A stretch of 64,000 nucleotides of DNA from Nocardia africana NBRC 100379 (GCF_001612635.1 NZ_BDAV01000006.1:712613-776612), one strand, 5' to 3'. Positions 52,765 through 61,622 are shown, counted from the first letter of the stretch. Numbers and translations are program-made. The notes: generated from the sequence alone by a model not told the origin.

Positions 52765-53810
52765 AGCCGCCCTGTTTCCAGCGGCGCGTGGCCGGGGGCG
52801 GGGATATCGCTCCACGCTCGAATGAGCGTCTCGCGGAACAGCTCCCGTCCCTCACCGTCGCCGAGGCGTTCGAATCGGGCCAGTTGCGGATCGGCCAGCA
52901 GATCGTTGACCACGATCGCCGAACCGATGCGCCGCAGATCGTAGAGCTTCTCGAAGCGCCGGACCGCGAACGCCACATCGTGTTTGAGCACCGAGAAGCG
53001 CGTCGCGACCCGGGTCTGTCGCGAGTAGTCGTATTCCCCTACGCAGACGTATCGGTCGTCGACGACGAGCATGCTCTGCGCGTTGCGCGCGTGCTCACGC
53101 TTGACCAGCACACTTTCGACACCGGAGCGCGCCTGCCACCACAACTTGTGGTCGTAGGGCCACACATCTTCGATGCGGTCCAGAACGTACATGCGCCGCA
53201 CCGTGATTCGCGGCTCGTGCACCGAATCGGCGAGGCGCACGATCGCGGCGTGGTAGTCGTCGCCGACGTCACCACCGATGGTGCCCAGATCGGCGGTGTG
53301 AATGGCGCGCACGGACTGCTCGGCCTGCTCCAGGATGGTCAGCCAGTCGTTGACCGTATTCCACTCCCACACCGTCGCACTGCGCGAAGGTATCTGCGCC
53401 AGTAGCTCTTCCGCGCGTTCGAGCTGGCGGGCGGCGATGAGGCGCAGCGGCTCCACCTCCTCGCGCGCACCCCGGGCGTCGAGGATGGTCTGGGCGATCG
53501 TCAGCACCCGGTCCACGACAGCGGGATCCTTGCCCAAGAGCACGTTGAAACGCATCCGCAGGTCGTAATGCCCGCCGGGTTCGGACGAGCCGGCGACGCC
53601 GTCCATCGGAAGTTCCTGCCCCAGTGCCGAACTCAGACGTTCCCGCAGCGGCAGCGGCGGCACCCGCGTTCCGTTCTCGATCTGCTGCACCAGGCTGCGT
53701 GAACAGTCCGCCTGTTTGGCCAGCGCGGCCTGGGTGAGACCGGACTCGATACGGAGCCGGCGCACCAGTTCGCCGATCCGTTCGCCACCGTCTGGGTCAG
53801 ATTGTGTCAC
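52761..53810 (-). CDS. XRE-family regulator with large C-terminal sensor domain
   Basis: A 349-residue regulator. The Cro/C1-type HTH is at about residues 11-65 (IGELVRRLRIESGLTQAALAKQADCSRSLVQQIENG). The long C-terminal part has a helical segment and then a phospholipase-D-like/DUF6879-like domain (VRRMYVLDRIEDVWP, SMLVVDDRYVCVGEYD), without the HKD catalytic motif. The GTG at 53810 was used. It is first in a tightly overlapping operon with an aminotransferase and a PNT-like protein, so it probably senses a product or substrate of these enzymes. Confidence 0.85.
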   Translation of the reverse strand: MTQSDPDGGERIGELVRRLRIESGLTQAALAKQADCSRSLVQQIENGTRVPPLPLRERLSSALGQELPMDGVAGSSEPGGHYDLRMRFNVLLGKDPAVVDRVLTIAQTILDARGAREEVEPLRLIAARQLERAEELLAQIPSRSATVWEWNTVNDWLTILEQAEQSVRAIHTADLGTIGGDVGDDYHAAIVRLADSVHEPRITVRRMYVLDRIEDVWPYDHKLWWQARSGVESVLVKREHARNAQSMLVVDDRYVCVGEYDYSRQTRVATRFSVLKHDVAFAVRRFEKLYDLRRIGSAIVVNDLLADPQLARFERLGDGEGRELFRETLIRAWSDIPAPGHAPLETGRL

Positions 53811-54088
53811 GATGCGGAATTCTAATCACATGTGGCCCATTGCTTCATCAGCTGAACATCAATTTTTCATTACTCCGATGAACGCACGTCGAACACGGCT
53901 CACCGATAACTCGAATGCGCTGGGCGCGCTGTGGATTCTGCCACAGGAGGCTCGAATCCGTTCCGCGAAGCGGACTTTCACTCCTCGATGCCCACCACTG
54001 GTAATCAATGCGGATATTCGCTGGGCATATCTGATTCAAGTTGGGCATCAAGGTACCGAAGATATCGCAGATAAGCACAGATGCTTAG
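53811..54088. other. AT-rich divergent intergenic region
   Basis: About 280 bp between the XRE operon and a hypothetical gene, distinctly AT-richer than its surroundings. CACATGTG (53827-53834) is an 8-bp palindrome close to the XRE start and could be an operator. Frames on both strands have atypical codon use and no ribosome binding site; none is called. Confidence 0.4.
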
Positions 54089-54118
54089 TTGACAGCCCCG
54101 GAAAGCCGTCCTTAGCAT
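54089..54118 (+). promoter_or_regulatory. Candidate promoter of the small hypothetical gene
   Basis: TTGACA (54089-54094) and TAGCAT (54113-54118), spacing 18 bp, about 80 bp before the ATG at 54198. Confidence 0.5.
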
Positions 54119-54197
54119 TTAGCTATAGCCACCGGCTCTCCGTTTATCGGAGCGGCAACGACCGCCGCAGCGGCCGGCTTGGTGGAAGGGGAATGCC

Positions 54198-54674
54198 ATG
54201 ACGCTTCATATCACCGACTGGTTGATGACCAGCGATGTCACCCCGGAATCTGCCCAGCGTCTGCCCTCACTTCCCGGGCAGTGGCTGCTGAGCTGGCTGC
54301 CCGGCGAGCTCCTGACCCAGGAACAGGCGCTGAGCGGCATGATCGTCGACGAGATCCTGTCCGATCCGGCTTTCGTGGACGACCTCGGGGCCGTCGAGAT
54401 GGCCACCCTGCACGCCGCCGAGATCGGCATCACCCTGGACGAGGCGGTCATCCGGCTGTGCGCCCGGGTCCTCGAGCGCACCGCCCTGCGATCCGGCGAT
54501 ACCGGACCGGGCGATATCGAGCCCGGGGACATCGGGCCGGGCGATCGGGGGCCGAGCACCGCCGAATACGGCCCGGTCCGAGGCCACCCGCATCTACCGC
54601 ACGCCCACCGCACCCCGGTCTCGCCGCACCGGCCGCGGCATACCGATCACGACCTGTCGGCGGCGCCGTCGTAG
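54198..54674 (+). CDS. Hypothetical protein with pentapeptide-type GD..P repeats
   Basis: A 158-residue protein not recognised. The N-terminal 95 residues are mixed helical with a conserved-looking opening MTLHITDWLMTSDVTPES and alternating acidic stretches. Then come four tandem five-residue units, GDTGP-GDIEP-GDIGP-GDRGP (DNA 54495-54554, four 15-bp units), and a His/Pro-rich tail. AAGGGGA lies before the ATG and a TTGACA promoter upstream. The end overlaps the convergent transporter gene by 28 bp. Confidence 0.65.
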   Translation: MTLHITDWLMTSDVTPESAQRLPSLPGQWLLSWLPGELLTQEQALSGMIVDEILSDPAFVDDLGAVEMATLHAAEIGITLDEAVIRLCARVLERTALRSGDTGPGDIEPGDIGPGDRGPSTAEYGPVRGHPHLPHAHRTPVSPHRPRHTDHDLSAAPS

Positions 54675-57184
54675 CAGAGCCGCAGGTCGTGGGCGATCCG
54701 CTCGCCGTCGACCGCCACTCGCGCACTGGCGGGCGGGTAGCCGCGACCCACCACCGTGTAGTCACCAGCGGGCAGATCGTCGATCCGGTAGCGACCGTCT
54801 CCGTCCGTCAACGCGGCGGCCACCACCGTGCCGCCCGAGTCCAGCACCGCGATGTGGGCATGGGCGACCGGACCGCGCTCGGAGCGCACCCGGCCCGACA
54901 GCACCGCCGTCGGCGCGAGTTCGATGTCGTAGCGCAGCACGCCGGTCGCGGGCACGGTCAACGTGGTGGCGTCGGGCCTGCGATGTCCGGCCACCGCGAC
55001 CAGGGTGTAGGTGCCCGCGACGATGCCGTGACAGGCGTAGGCGCCGTCGGCTCCGGTCACCGCCGCACCGACGACCTCGCCACGCCGATCGGTCAGCGTG
55101 ACGGTCACGCCCGCGAGGGGCCGGCCCGGCCCCTCGGTGACGATGCCGGACAGCTCTCCCGAGCCCAGCAGGGTGAGATCGACCGTCTGTGGCTCGTAGT
55201 CGATCGCGACGTTCACCGCGGCGGGCTGATGCCCCTCGGCGGAAACGATCAGCACATAGTTGCCGGCGTCCGGCACGCTCAGGTGGTAGGCGCCCTCGCT
55301 ATCGGTCGTGGCGCGGGAAACCTGGTGTCCGCGTTGGTCGATCAGTGTCAGCGCCGCGCCGGGTACCGGTTGCCCGTCTTCGCGGTGAATGCGTCCGGAC
55401 AAGGGCGCGTCGCCGGGCATGTCGCCGACAGCCTCCGGCAACGCGGTGTGCGCGCCCGTTCCGGCAAGTCCCGGCGCCGATTCCGGCCGGTCGTCTCCGC
55501 CTTCCGTGTCCCGCAACGGCTCCGGCTCCCAGGCTTCGGGCGCCGACTCGGCGGCTTCGGTGTCGGCGACGGCCCGTTCGTCCCGCACCGGCTCGGCGCG
55601 CTGCGAGGGCGACGAACTGTCCTGCAGCGGAATCTCTTTCATGAACAGCAGCACGATACAGGCCAGCAGCGCCACCCCGGCGGCGGCATAGAACACGCCG
55701 TGCAGGGAATCGGTGAAGCCGATGAGAATCGGATCGCGCACCTGCGCCGGCAGTGCCGCGATACCGCTGGTGTTGGCCTGCAACTGGTCGAGTTTTCCGG
55801 TGTCGAATCCGGGTGGCAGCACACCACCGAAGGCGTCGATGATCTTGTGCGGCAACAGATTGAACAGAATCGTCAGGAAGACCGCCACACCCAGCGTGCC
55901 GCCCATCTGCCGGAAGAAGGTCGCCGACGCCGTCGACACCCCCATATCCGACCGCGGCCCGGCATTCTGCGCCGCGATGATCAACGTCTGCATACAGCCG
56001 CCGAGTCCGAAGCCGATGACCGCGCTGTACACCAGCGGCTGCCAGAGCGGGCTGTCGTAGTGCACCTGCGCGTACAGCGCCGCCCCGCACGCGATGACGA
56101 ACGTGCCCAGCACGGGCAGGATCTTGTAGCGGCCGGTGAGTTTGGTGACCTGCCCAGCGATCAGCGAGCCGATCATGATGCCCAGTACCAGCGGCAGCAT
56201 CAGCAGACCCGCCTTGGTCGGCGAATAGCCGCGCACCACCTGCAGATACAGCGGCACCATGCTGATCGCACCGAACATCGCGATACCGACGATGAAACCA
56301 CCCAGGATGGTGATGGAGAACGTCGAATTCCGGAACAGCCGCAGCGGAATCAGCGCGGCATCCTTCATCAGGAATTCCACGAGGAGGAACAGCACCGAAC
56401 CGGCCGCACCGATGCCGTAACAGACCAGCGCGCGCGGTGACTCCCAGCCCCAGCCACGGCCCTGTTCGGCCACGATCAGCAACGGCACCACACAGATCGC
56501 CAGCGCGATCGCACCGAACCAGTCCACCCGGTGCCGCTGCCGCTCGTGCGGCACGTTGAGCACCTTCGCGACCACCGCCAGGGCCAGCACACCGATCGGG
56601 ACGTTCACCAGGAACACCCAGCGCCAGCCGTCGATCCCCCACAGCGTGTCGTAATCGGAGAAGAAGCCGCCGAGCACCGGGCCGGCGACCGTCGCGGTGC
56701 CGAACACCATCATGAAATAGCCCTGATACCGCACACGTTCGCGAGCGGGCACGATATCGCCGATGATGGTGAACGCCAAGGACATCAGGCCACCCGCGCC
56801 CAATCCCTGGAACGCGCGGAACGCCGCCAGTTCGTACATCGACGTCGCGAACGTACACGCCGCCGACCCCACCACGAAAATACCGATCGCCAGCAAATAG
56901 AACGGCTTACGACCATAGATATCGGCCAACTTGCCGTACAACGGCGTCGAAATCGTCGCCGTGATCAAATACGCCGTCGTCGCCCACGCCTGCTGATCGA
57001 AACCATGCAAACTATTCGCGATCCGGACGATCGCCACACTCACAATATTCTGATCCAGCGCCGCCAAGAACATCCCCAGCAACAAACCGGACAAAATAGT
57101 CAAAATCTGCCGATGCGAGAGTGTGCCCGGCGCGGTGCCCGGGGCCGGCTGCGCCGCCGGTTCCCGGGTGGTCGAAGTGGTCAT
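54647..57184 (-). CDS. DHA2-type MFS efflux transporter fused to three carboxypeptidase-regulatory-like repeats (copy 2)
   Basis: An 845-residue paralogue of the transporter at 44223-46922. It has 14 transmembrane helices (about 20-540, LDQNIVSVAIVRIANSLHG, GTATVAGPVLGGFFSD), a charged linker, and three C-terminal beta-sandwich repeats (about 595-840), such as LSGRIHREDGQPVPGAALTLIDQRGHQVSRATTDSEGAYHL. It lacks the long Asn/Gly tail of copy 1 and has no YceI gene after it. Its start overlaps the MarR stop (ATGA). Confidence 0.93.
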   Translation of the reverse strand: MTTSTTREPAAQPAPGTAPGTLSHRQILTILSGLLLGMFLAALDQNIVSVAIVRIANSLHGFDQQAWATTAYLITATISTPLYGKLADIYGRKPFYLLAIGIFVVGSAACTFATSMYELAAFRAFQGLGAGGLMSLAFTIIGDIVPARERVRYQGYFMMVFGTATVAGPVLGGFFSDYDTLWGIDGWRWVFLVNVPIGVLALAVVAKVLNVPHERQRHRVDWFGAIALAICVVPLLIVAEQGRGWGWESPRALVCYGIGAAGSVLFLLVEFLMKDAALIPLRLFRNSTFSITILGGFIVGIAMFGAISMVPLYLQVVRGYSPTKAGLLMLPLVLGIMIGSLIAGQVTKLTGRYKILPVLGTFVIACGAALYAQVHYDSPLWQPLVYSAVIGFGLGGCMQTLIIAAQNAGPRSDMGVSTASATFFRQMGGTLGVAVFLTILFNLLPHKIIDAFGGVLPPGFDTGKLDQLQANTSGIAALPAQVRDPILIGFTDSLHGVFYAAAGVALLACIVLLFMKEIPLQDSSSPSQRAEPVRDERAVADTEAAESAPEAWEPEPLRDTEGGDDRPESAPGLAGTGAHTALPEAVGDMPGDAPLSGRIHREDGQPVPGAALTLIDQRGHQVSRATTDSEGAYHLSVPDAGNYVLIVSAEGHQPAAVNVAIDYEPQTVDLTLLGSGELSGIVTEGPGRPLAGVTVTLTDRRGEVVGAAVTGADGAYACHGIVAGTYTLVAVAGHRRPDATTLTVPATGVLRYDIELAPTAVLSGRVRSERGPVAHAHIAVLDSGGTVVAAALTDGDGRYRIDDLPAGDYTVVGRGYPPASARVAVDGERIAHDLRLCYDGAADRS
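56827..57118 (-). repeat. 292-bp near-identical tract shared by both MFS genes (copy 2)
   Basis: Partner of 46547-46838, one mismatch in 292 bp, located in the first third of the coding sequence. Confidence 0.85.
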
Positions 57185-57735
57185 ATTTCCAAGCCCTGTT
57201 TCGGTTCGGCCGTCGATGGTGGAGTTGATTCGATACCGCAGTTGAGCCGGTCGAGCAAAGCGATCAGAGTGGACCGGTCCGCGGCAGGCCAATCGGCCAT
57301 CACCTCGGCGATCCAGAGGTTGCGCAAGCGCCGATTCTCGGCGAACACCCGAATACCCTCGTCCGTCGCGGCCAGTACGCATGCTCGGCCGTCGATCGGA
57401 TCGGCGCGGCGCTCGACCAGCCCGTGTGCCACGAGCGATCTGGTCTGCCGGCTGATGGTGGAGATCTCTGCGTGCAACTGCTCGGCCAGCTTGCCGGTCC
57501 GCTGCGGTCCGTCGTGAACCAGGCAGAAAAGCATGGCGTAGGCGAGTTTCTCCAGTCCGTCCGGGCCGGCCTTGGACAGCTGCGTCTTGGCGCGATTGAC
57601 CGCGCGGACGAACCGGATCAATTGGGCGCCGAGCCGATCGGCGTCGTCGAGCGCTGTGGCAATGTCGTCGAGCGCTGTGGCAGTGACGTCGAGCGCTGTG
57701 GCAGTGACGGTGCGGTCGAGGCCGGCAGCGGTCAT
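57181..57735 (-). CDS. MarR-family regulator (copy 2)
   Basis: A 184-residue MarR repressor, paralogue of the one at 46936-47445. The wHTH is highly similar: LVHDGPQRTGKLAEQLHAEISTISRQTRSLVAHGLVERRADPIDG. The N-terminus is extended by a repeated TATALD-type sequence coming from three 21-bp units (57643-57705); a later start is possible. It overlaps the transporter gene by four bases. Its upstream dyad matches that of copy 1. Confidence 0.92.
   Translation of the reverse strand: MTAAGLDRTVTATALDVTATALDDIATALDDADRLGAQLIRFVRAVNRAKTQLSKAGPDGLEKLAYAMLFCLVHDGPQRTGKLAEQLHAEISTISRQTRSLVAHGLVERRADPIDGRACVLAATDEGIRVFAENRRLRNLWIAEVMADWPAADRSTLIALLDRLNCGIESTPPSTAEPKQGLEI
57643..57705 (-). repeat. Three 21-bp tandem repeats in the 5' end of the second MarR gene
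   Basis: Units at 57643-57663, 57664-57684 and 57685-57705 share the core GTCGAGCGCTGTGGCA and encode the ATALDD-like repeats. The multiple of three keeps the frame, so copy number could vary without breaking the gene. Confidence 0.8.
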
Positions 57736-57783
57736 CGGGTGTCCCCTTTTCCCAGATCTGCAGACTTGCTCAGCGCGGGCAAA

Positions 57784-57806
57784 CAGTTGCGGGCGCCAAC
57801 TATACA
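57784..57806 (-). promoter_or_regulatory. MarR operator candidate, copy 2
   Basis: CAGTTG-N7-CAACTA (57784-57802) followed by TACA, matching the dyad of copy 1 in half-sites, spacing and flank. About 50 bp upstream of the MarR start, as in copy 1. Confidence 0.7.
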
Positions 57807-57834
57807 GCGGGCGTACGGCGGTGGTTCATGTCGT

Positions 57835-58674
57835 TCAGAACAAGGTCATCGGCTCGATCGGCGCCGGATCCACGAGGGCCGGCAGCTCCGCGCCGGCGGA
57901 CCGCACGTCATCGTAGAACCGCCGGGCCAGGAGTAACGAATCCGCATTGTCGGGGGTGTGGACGAAGACCGTCGGCGACCGCCCTTCTCGCAACCACTCG
58001 ATGACGAGGTCGCGCCACGGCTGCCAACCGGCGACGGTCGCCTCGATATCGTCGTTGCCGTGATACCGCACGATCGGATGGTCGGTCAGTGCCCGTAAGC
58101 GGCGCGGCAGCCGCGGCTTCTTCGCGCTCGCCTCGTACTCACCGGGACTGCGTGGCGGCGCGGCGAACAGTGTGGTGGTGTCGAACGGAATCCATTCGGC
58201 GCCAATACGTTCCAGTACGTACTCCAGCCGCTCGGCGGCCTCGGGATCGGCGAAGAACGCGCGGTGGCGCACCTCGACCGCGCAGCGATACCGGCGTGGC
58301 AGGCGGTGCAGCAGGCCGGCGAGCACGCCGAGATCGTCCGGCCCGAACGAGGCCGGCAATTGCGCCCAGAGCGCGTGGATGCGCGGACCCAGCGGTTCGA
58401 CCGCGCGGAGGAATTCCGCCAATTCCGTGTCACCACCACGCATCCTGCGTTCGTGGGTGACGGTCCTCGGCAGCTTGAGCACGAATCGGAAGTCCTCGGG
58501 CGTCTGCTCGGCCCACGACCGTATGGTGGCCGGATTCGGCGTGGCGTAGAAGGTGGTGTTGCCCTCCACCGCGGTGCAGTACCGGGCATAACCGCCGAGC
58601 CGCCGCCGCGAATCCGGCTGATACGCGCGCCACGCCTCGTGGGTCCACTGCGCGCATCCGACCGAGAGTCTCAT
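57835..58674 (-). CDS. DUF72 family protein
   Basis: A 279-residue TIM-barrel-like DUF72 protein. Recognisable parts are GCAQWTHEAWRAYQP, YCTAVEGNTTFYATPNPATIRSWAEQTPEDFRFVLKLPRTVTHERR, and the late VFVHTPDNADSLLLARRF. The family is widespread but its biochemical role is not established. The ATG at 58674 gives the usual family start; an upstream extension is unlikely. Confidence 0.9.
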   Translation of the reverse strand: MRLSVGCAQWTHEAWRAYQPDSRRRLGGYARYCTAVEGNTTFYATPNPATIRSWAEQTPEDFRFVLKLPRTVTHERRMRGGDTELAEFLRAVEPLGPRIHALWAQLPASFGPDDLGVLAGLLHRLPRRYRCAVEVRHRAFFADPEAAERLEYVLERIGAEWIPFDTTTLFAAPPRSPGEYEASAKKPRLPRRLRALTDHPIVRYHGNDDIEATVAGWQPWRDLVIEWLREGRSPTVFVHTPDNADSLLLARRFYDDVRSAGAELPALVDPAPIEPMTLF

Positions 58675-58719
58675 GGTGTCGACGGTAACCGCCCGCGGTG
58701 ACACCCACCGCACAGCGGC

Positions 58720-60234
58720 TCAGCCCTGCCGCGTACCGCCGCGGAAGAACAGGATCTGGTCGCCGTAGTCGGCCAGCGCACGCGCCTGTCCGGCCTGCCG
58801 GATCCCGCTGGCGGGCAGGTTGGTCAGCTTGGCGAACATGCCGGAGTTGCCGAACGCCGCGCGAACCTGGGTTTCGGAGGCGTAGTCGGCGCCGTAGTCG
58901 GCGAGCATCGCGAAGTCCAACGGCGCCAGCGGAGTGTCCAGCGGTTCCTGTCCGGCCGGTCGGCCCAGCGCGGCGAACTGTCGCGCCGCACCGTCGGCGT
59001 ACCAGCACAATTCGTAGGTCAGGTTCTCGATGGTGTTGACCGCGAGCACCGGCCACTGCCGCGAAAGACGCAGCGCCAGAGGGTTTTTGCCGGTGGGAGC
59101 GAGTTCCCAGAACAGGCTCAGCACATGCACCCAGCTACCCGCGCGCTGCAGCAGCACCACGTCGTCACCGAGCTTCGGATCGGCGTTGAGAACGGGATCG
59201 GGCATATGCCAATGGGTTTCGCCGACTCCGGCGAAGGCGCTGCTGTCCACCGGATGCGCGCCGTCGGCGGCATACGCCTCGATCACCGCCGCGCGCACCC
59301 GGGCCACGGCGTCGGCGTCGGCGCAGCGCACGCTCAGCGCACCGTAGGAGGTGGCGATCTCCATGGGCTTCGACGGCGGGTCCGCCAGCGCACCGGCGGC
59401 GAGGGGTTTGAGCCCGACCAGGCCGAGCTTCCAGTTGATCTCCTCGATCGTGGTGAGATCACCAGCGGTTTGGTAGAGGATCTGCTGCTGAGTGAGATAT
59501 CCGGCCCGCTCGAGCGTCGGACATTCCAACTTCACCAGGGCGGCATGGGTTTTGCTGGTGAATTCCAGTTCGTCGATCGAGGTCTCACGCAACCGGGTGG
59601 TCATCTCCGGCGTGGTCCACGCGGAGTACCGTTCGCGATACATCGCCAGCGCCTGTTTGCGCGCGCGGCCGATCATCAGCGTCCGCAGCAGCATGTTCAG
59701 GCTGGCGAGGTAGCGGCCCGCCTGATCGGGGTTGGCGGCGAACAGCCCAGCGCGGATACGCACCGCCTCGGCACTGGCCGCCACCGCCGACTCCGGATCC
59801 AGCCGGCACAGCCACACCCCGCACTTGGACAGACCGTCGGCGCACACCCCGGCCGCCATCGGATAGTTCTGCGCCACTTGGTGATACGCGTCGCAGGCCT
59901 GGCGGATGGTCGCGGTGGCCAGTTCGCGATGACCGATGGTGCGGGCGGCCTGTTCGAACAGTCGCAACGCCTCGGTGACCTGCCCGGCGAATTGCGCGGT
60001 CACATGCCCGGCGGTCAGCCAGTGCAGCCGGATCAGCACCGCCTCCTGGGCGGGCTCCAGCGCGGCGGGCGCGCGGTCGCGGTCGGCGCCCTCGGTCTTG
60101 GTGTCCAGGCAGGCCTTGGCCAACTCGCACAGCGACGTCGCCAGGCGCAGTTCGGCCTCGGCCGATCGTTCCTGGGCGGCGGCCCGTCTGTGGTCGGCCA
60201 CCTGCTGTTCGATCGCGCTCAGCGCACTCGCCAT
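58720..60234 (-). CDS. TPR-like helical protein, unknown
   Basis: A 504-residue protein not recognised. The N-terminal 260 residues look like tetratricopeptide-type helical pairs (RRAAAQERSAEAELRLATSLCELAKACL, AARTIGHRELATATIRQACDAYHQVAQNYP). The second half is a globular domain with YGALSVRCADADAVARVRAAVIEAYAADG and many aromatic residues. No signal peptide. GGGAG lies before the ATG at 60234. It is divergent from the thiolase gene. Confidence 0.75.
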   Translation of the reverse strand: MASALSAIEQQVADHRRAAAQERSAEAELRLATSLCELAKACLDTKTEGADRDRAPAALEPAQEAVLIRLHWLTAGHVTAQFAGQVTEALRLFEQAARTIGHRELATATIRQACDAYHQVAQNYPMAAGVCADGLSKCGVWLCRLDPESAVAASAEAVRIRAGLFAANPDQAGRYLASLNMLLRTLMIGRARKQALAMYRERYSAWTTPEMTTRLRETSIDELEFTSKTHAALVKLECPTLERAGYLTQQQILYQTAGDLTTIEEINWKLGLVGLKPLAAGALADPPSKPMEIATSYGALSVRCADADAVARVRAAVIEAYAADGAHPVDSSAFAGVGETHWHMPDPVLNADPKLGDDVVLLQRAGSWVHVLSLFWELAPTGKNPLALRLSRQWPVLAVNTIENLTYELCWYADGAARQFAALGRPAGQEPLDTPLAPLDFAMLADYGADYASETQVRAAFGNSGMFAKLTNLPASGIRQAGQARALADYGDQILFFRGGTRQG

Positions 60235-60455
60235 CCCAACTCCCGCATCACCTTCCACATACGGTCGTCGACCGGCCGCATCGTGCCGTGCCGAGTCTGC
60301 CACATCCGGGGACCGCGCAGCAGCCGACGACGCCCGCGAACCGTGCCGCCGCCGGGCCGCACACCGCCGGAAGACCGGGCCCACTCTCGAAAAAGAAGCG
60401 AACCGGTGTTAACTTAAAGAAGAACCTCGAGTAACTTTGATCGATCGGAGTGGCT

Positions 60456-61622
60456 ATGACCACGGCAGTCGTCGTCGATGTCGTCCGGACCCCGTCCGGT
60501 AAGGGAAAATCCGGTGGCGGCCTGTCCCGGGTCCACCCGGCCACCCTGCTGGCCGGAGTGCTGTCCGACCTGGTCGCCCGCAACGACCTGGACCCGGCGC
60601 TGGTCGACGACGTGATCGCCGGCTGTGTGACGCAGAGCGGGGAACAGGCGTCCAACATCGCCCGCACCGCGGTGCTCGCGGCCGGATTTCCGGAGGCCGT
60701 CCCCGCCACCACCGTGGACCGCCAATGCGGCTCCAGCCAGCAGGCCGCGCACTTCGCCGCTCAGGGCGTGATCGCTGGGGCCTACGACATCGCCATCGCC
60801 TGCGGTGTGGAGTCGATGTCGCGGGTCCCGATGTTCTCCAACGGCCAGGGCGCCGACGTCAATCGCGGCCCGATCGCCCATCGCTACCCCGAAGGGCTTG
60901 TGCAGCAGGGCATTTCGGCAGAGGTGATCGCCGCGCGGTGGAAGTTCGACCGCACCGCACTGGACGAATTCGCGGCCCGGTCGCACCGGCTGGCCGCCGA
61001 GACCGCCGCTGCGGGCGGGTTCGATCGCGAGATCGTCGCGGCCGGAACCCTGCGGGCCGACGAGACCATCCGGCCGTCCACCACGGTCGAGGGCCTGGCC
61101 GGTCTGCGTCCCGCCTTCGCCGACGATCGGTACCTGGCCCGCTTCCCCGAGATCGACTGGTCCATCACGCCGGGCAACTCCTCCCCGCTCACCGACGGCG
61201 CCTCCGCGGCCCTGATCATGAGCGAGGAGAAGGCCGCCGCCCTCGGCCTGCGCCCGCGCGCCCGCTTCCATTCCTTCGCCGTCACCGGCGACGATCCGCT
61301 GCTGATGCTGACCGCGGTCGTCCCCGCGACCCGGAAGGTGCTGGCGCGCGGTGGTCTGTCGATCGACGACATCGACGCCTACGAGGTGAACGAGGCCTTC
61401 GCGCCGGTCCCGCTGGTGTGGGCGCACGAATTGAATGCCGATCCGGCCAAGCTGAACCCCCGCGGCGGCGCCATCGCGCTGGGGCATCCGCTCGGCGCCT
61501 CCGGCGTCCGCATCCTCGCGACGCTGGTCAACCACCTCGAACAGTCGGGCGGCCGCTACGGCCTGATGACCATGTGCGAGGCCGGTGGCCTCGCCAACGC
61601 GACCGTCATCGAACGGCTCTGA
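60456..61622 (+). CDS. Acetyl-CoA acetyltransferase / thiolase
   Basis: A 388-residue thiolase that cleaves or forms 3-ketoacyl-CoA. The acyl-accepting Cys is in DRQCGSSQQA (about residue 90), the His in NEAFAPVP and GGAIALGHPLGASG, and the second Cys in MCEAGGLAN near 375. The CGSSQQA form is typical of acyl-CoA thiolases linked to degradation of fatty acids, sterol side chains or dicarboxylates in mycolata. The ATG at 60456 has CGGAG five bases upstream; an in-frame GTG is two codons earlier. Confidence 0.94.
   Translation: MTTAVVVDVVRTPSGKGKSGGGLSRVHPATLLAGVLSDLVARNDLDPALVDDVIAGCVTQSGEQASNIARTAVLAAGFPEAVPATTVDRQCGSSQQAAHFAAQGVIAGAYDIAIACGVESMSRVPMFSNGQGADVNRGPIAHRYPEGLVQQGISAEVIAARWKFDRTALDEFAARSHRLAAETAAAGGFDREIVAAGTLRADETIRPSTTVEGLAGLRPAFADDRYLARFPEIDWSITPGNSSPLTDGASAALIMSEEKAAALGLRPRARFHSFAVTGDDPLLMLTAVVPATRKVLARGGLSIDDIDAYEVNEAFAPVPLVWAHELNADPAKLNPRGGAIALGHPLGASGVRILATLVNHLEQSGGRYGLMTMCEAGGLANATVIERL

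Noticed and set aside
53848..54078. 76-codon minus-strand frame in the AT-rich gap
   Set aside because: Atypical composition, no ribosome binding site, and it lies in DNA expected to hold promoters.
54179..56440. 753-codon open frame on the plus strand running into the second transporter
   Set aside because: It is antisense to the transporter repeats and helices; the real plus-strand gene there is the short one at 54198.
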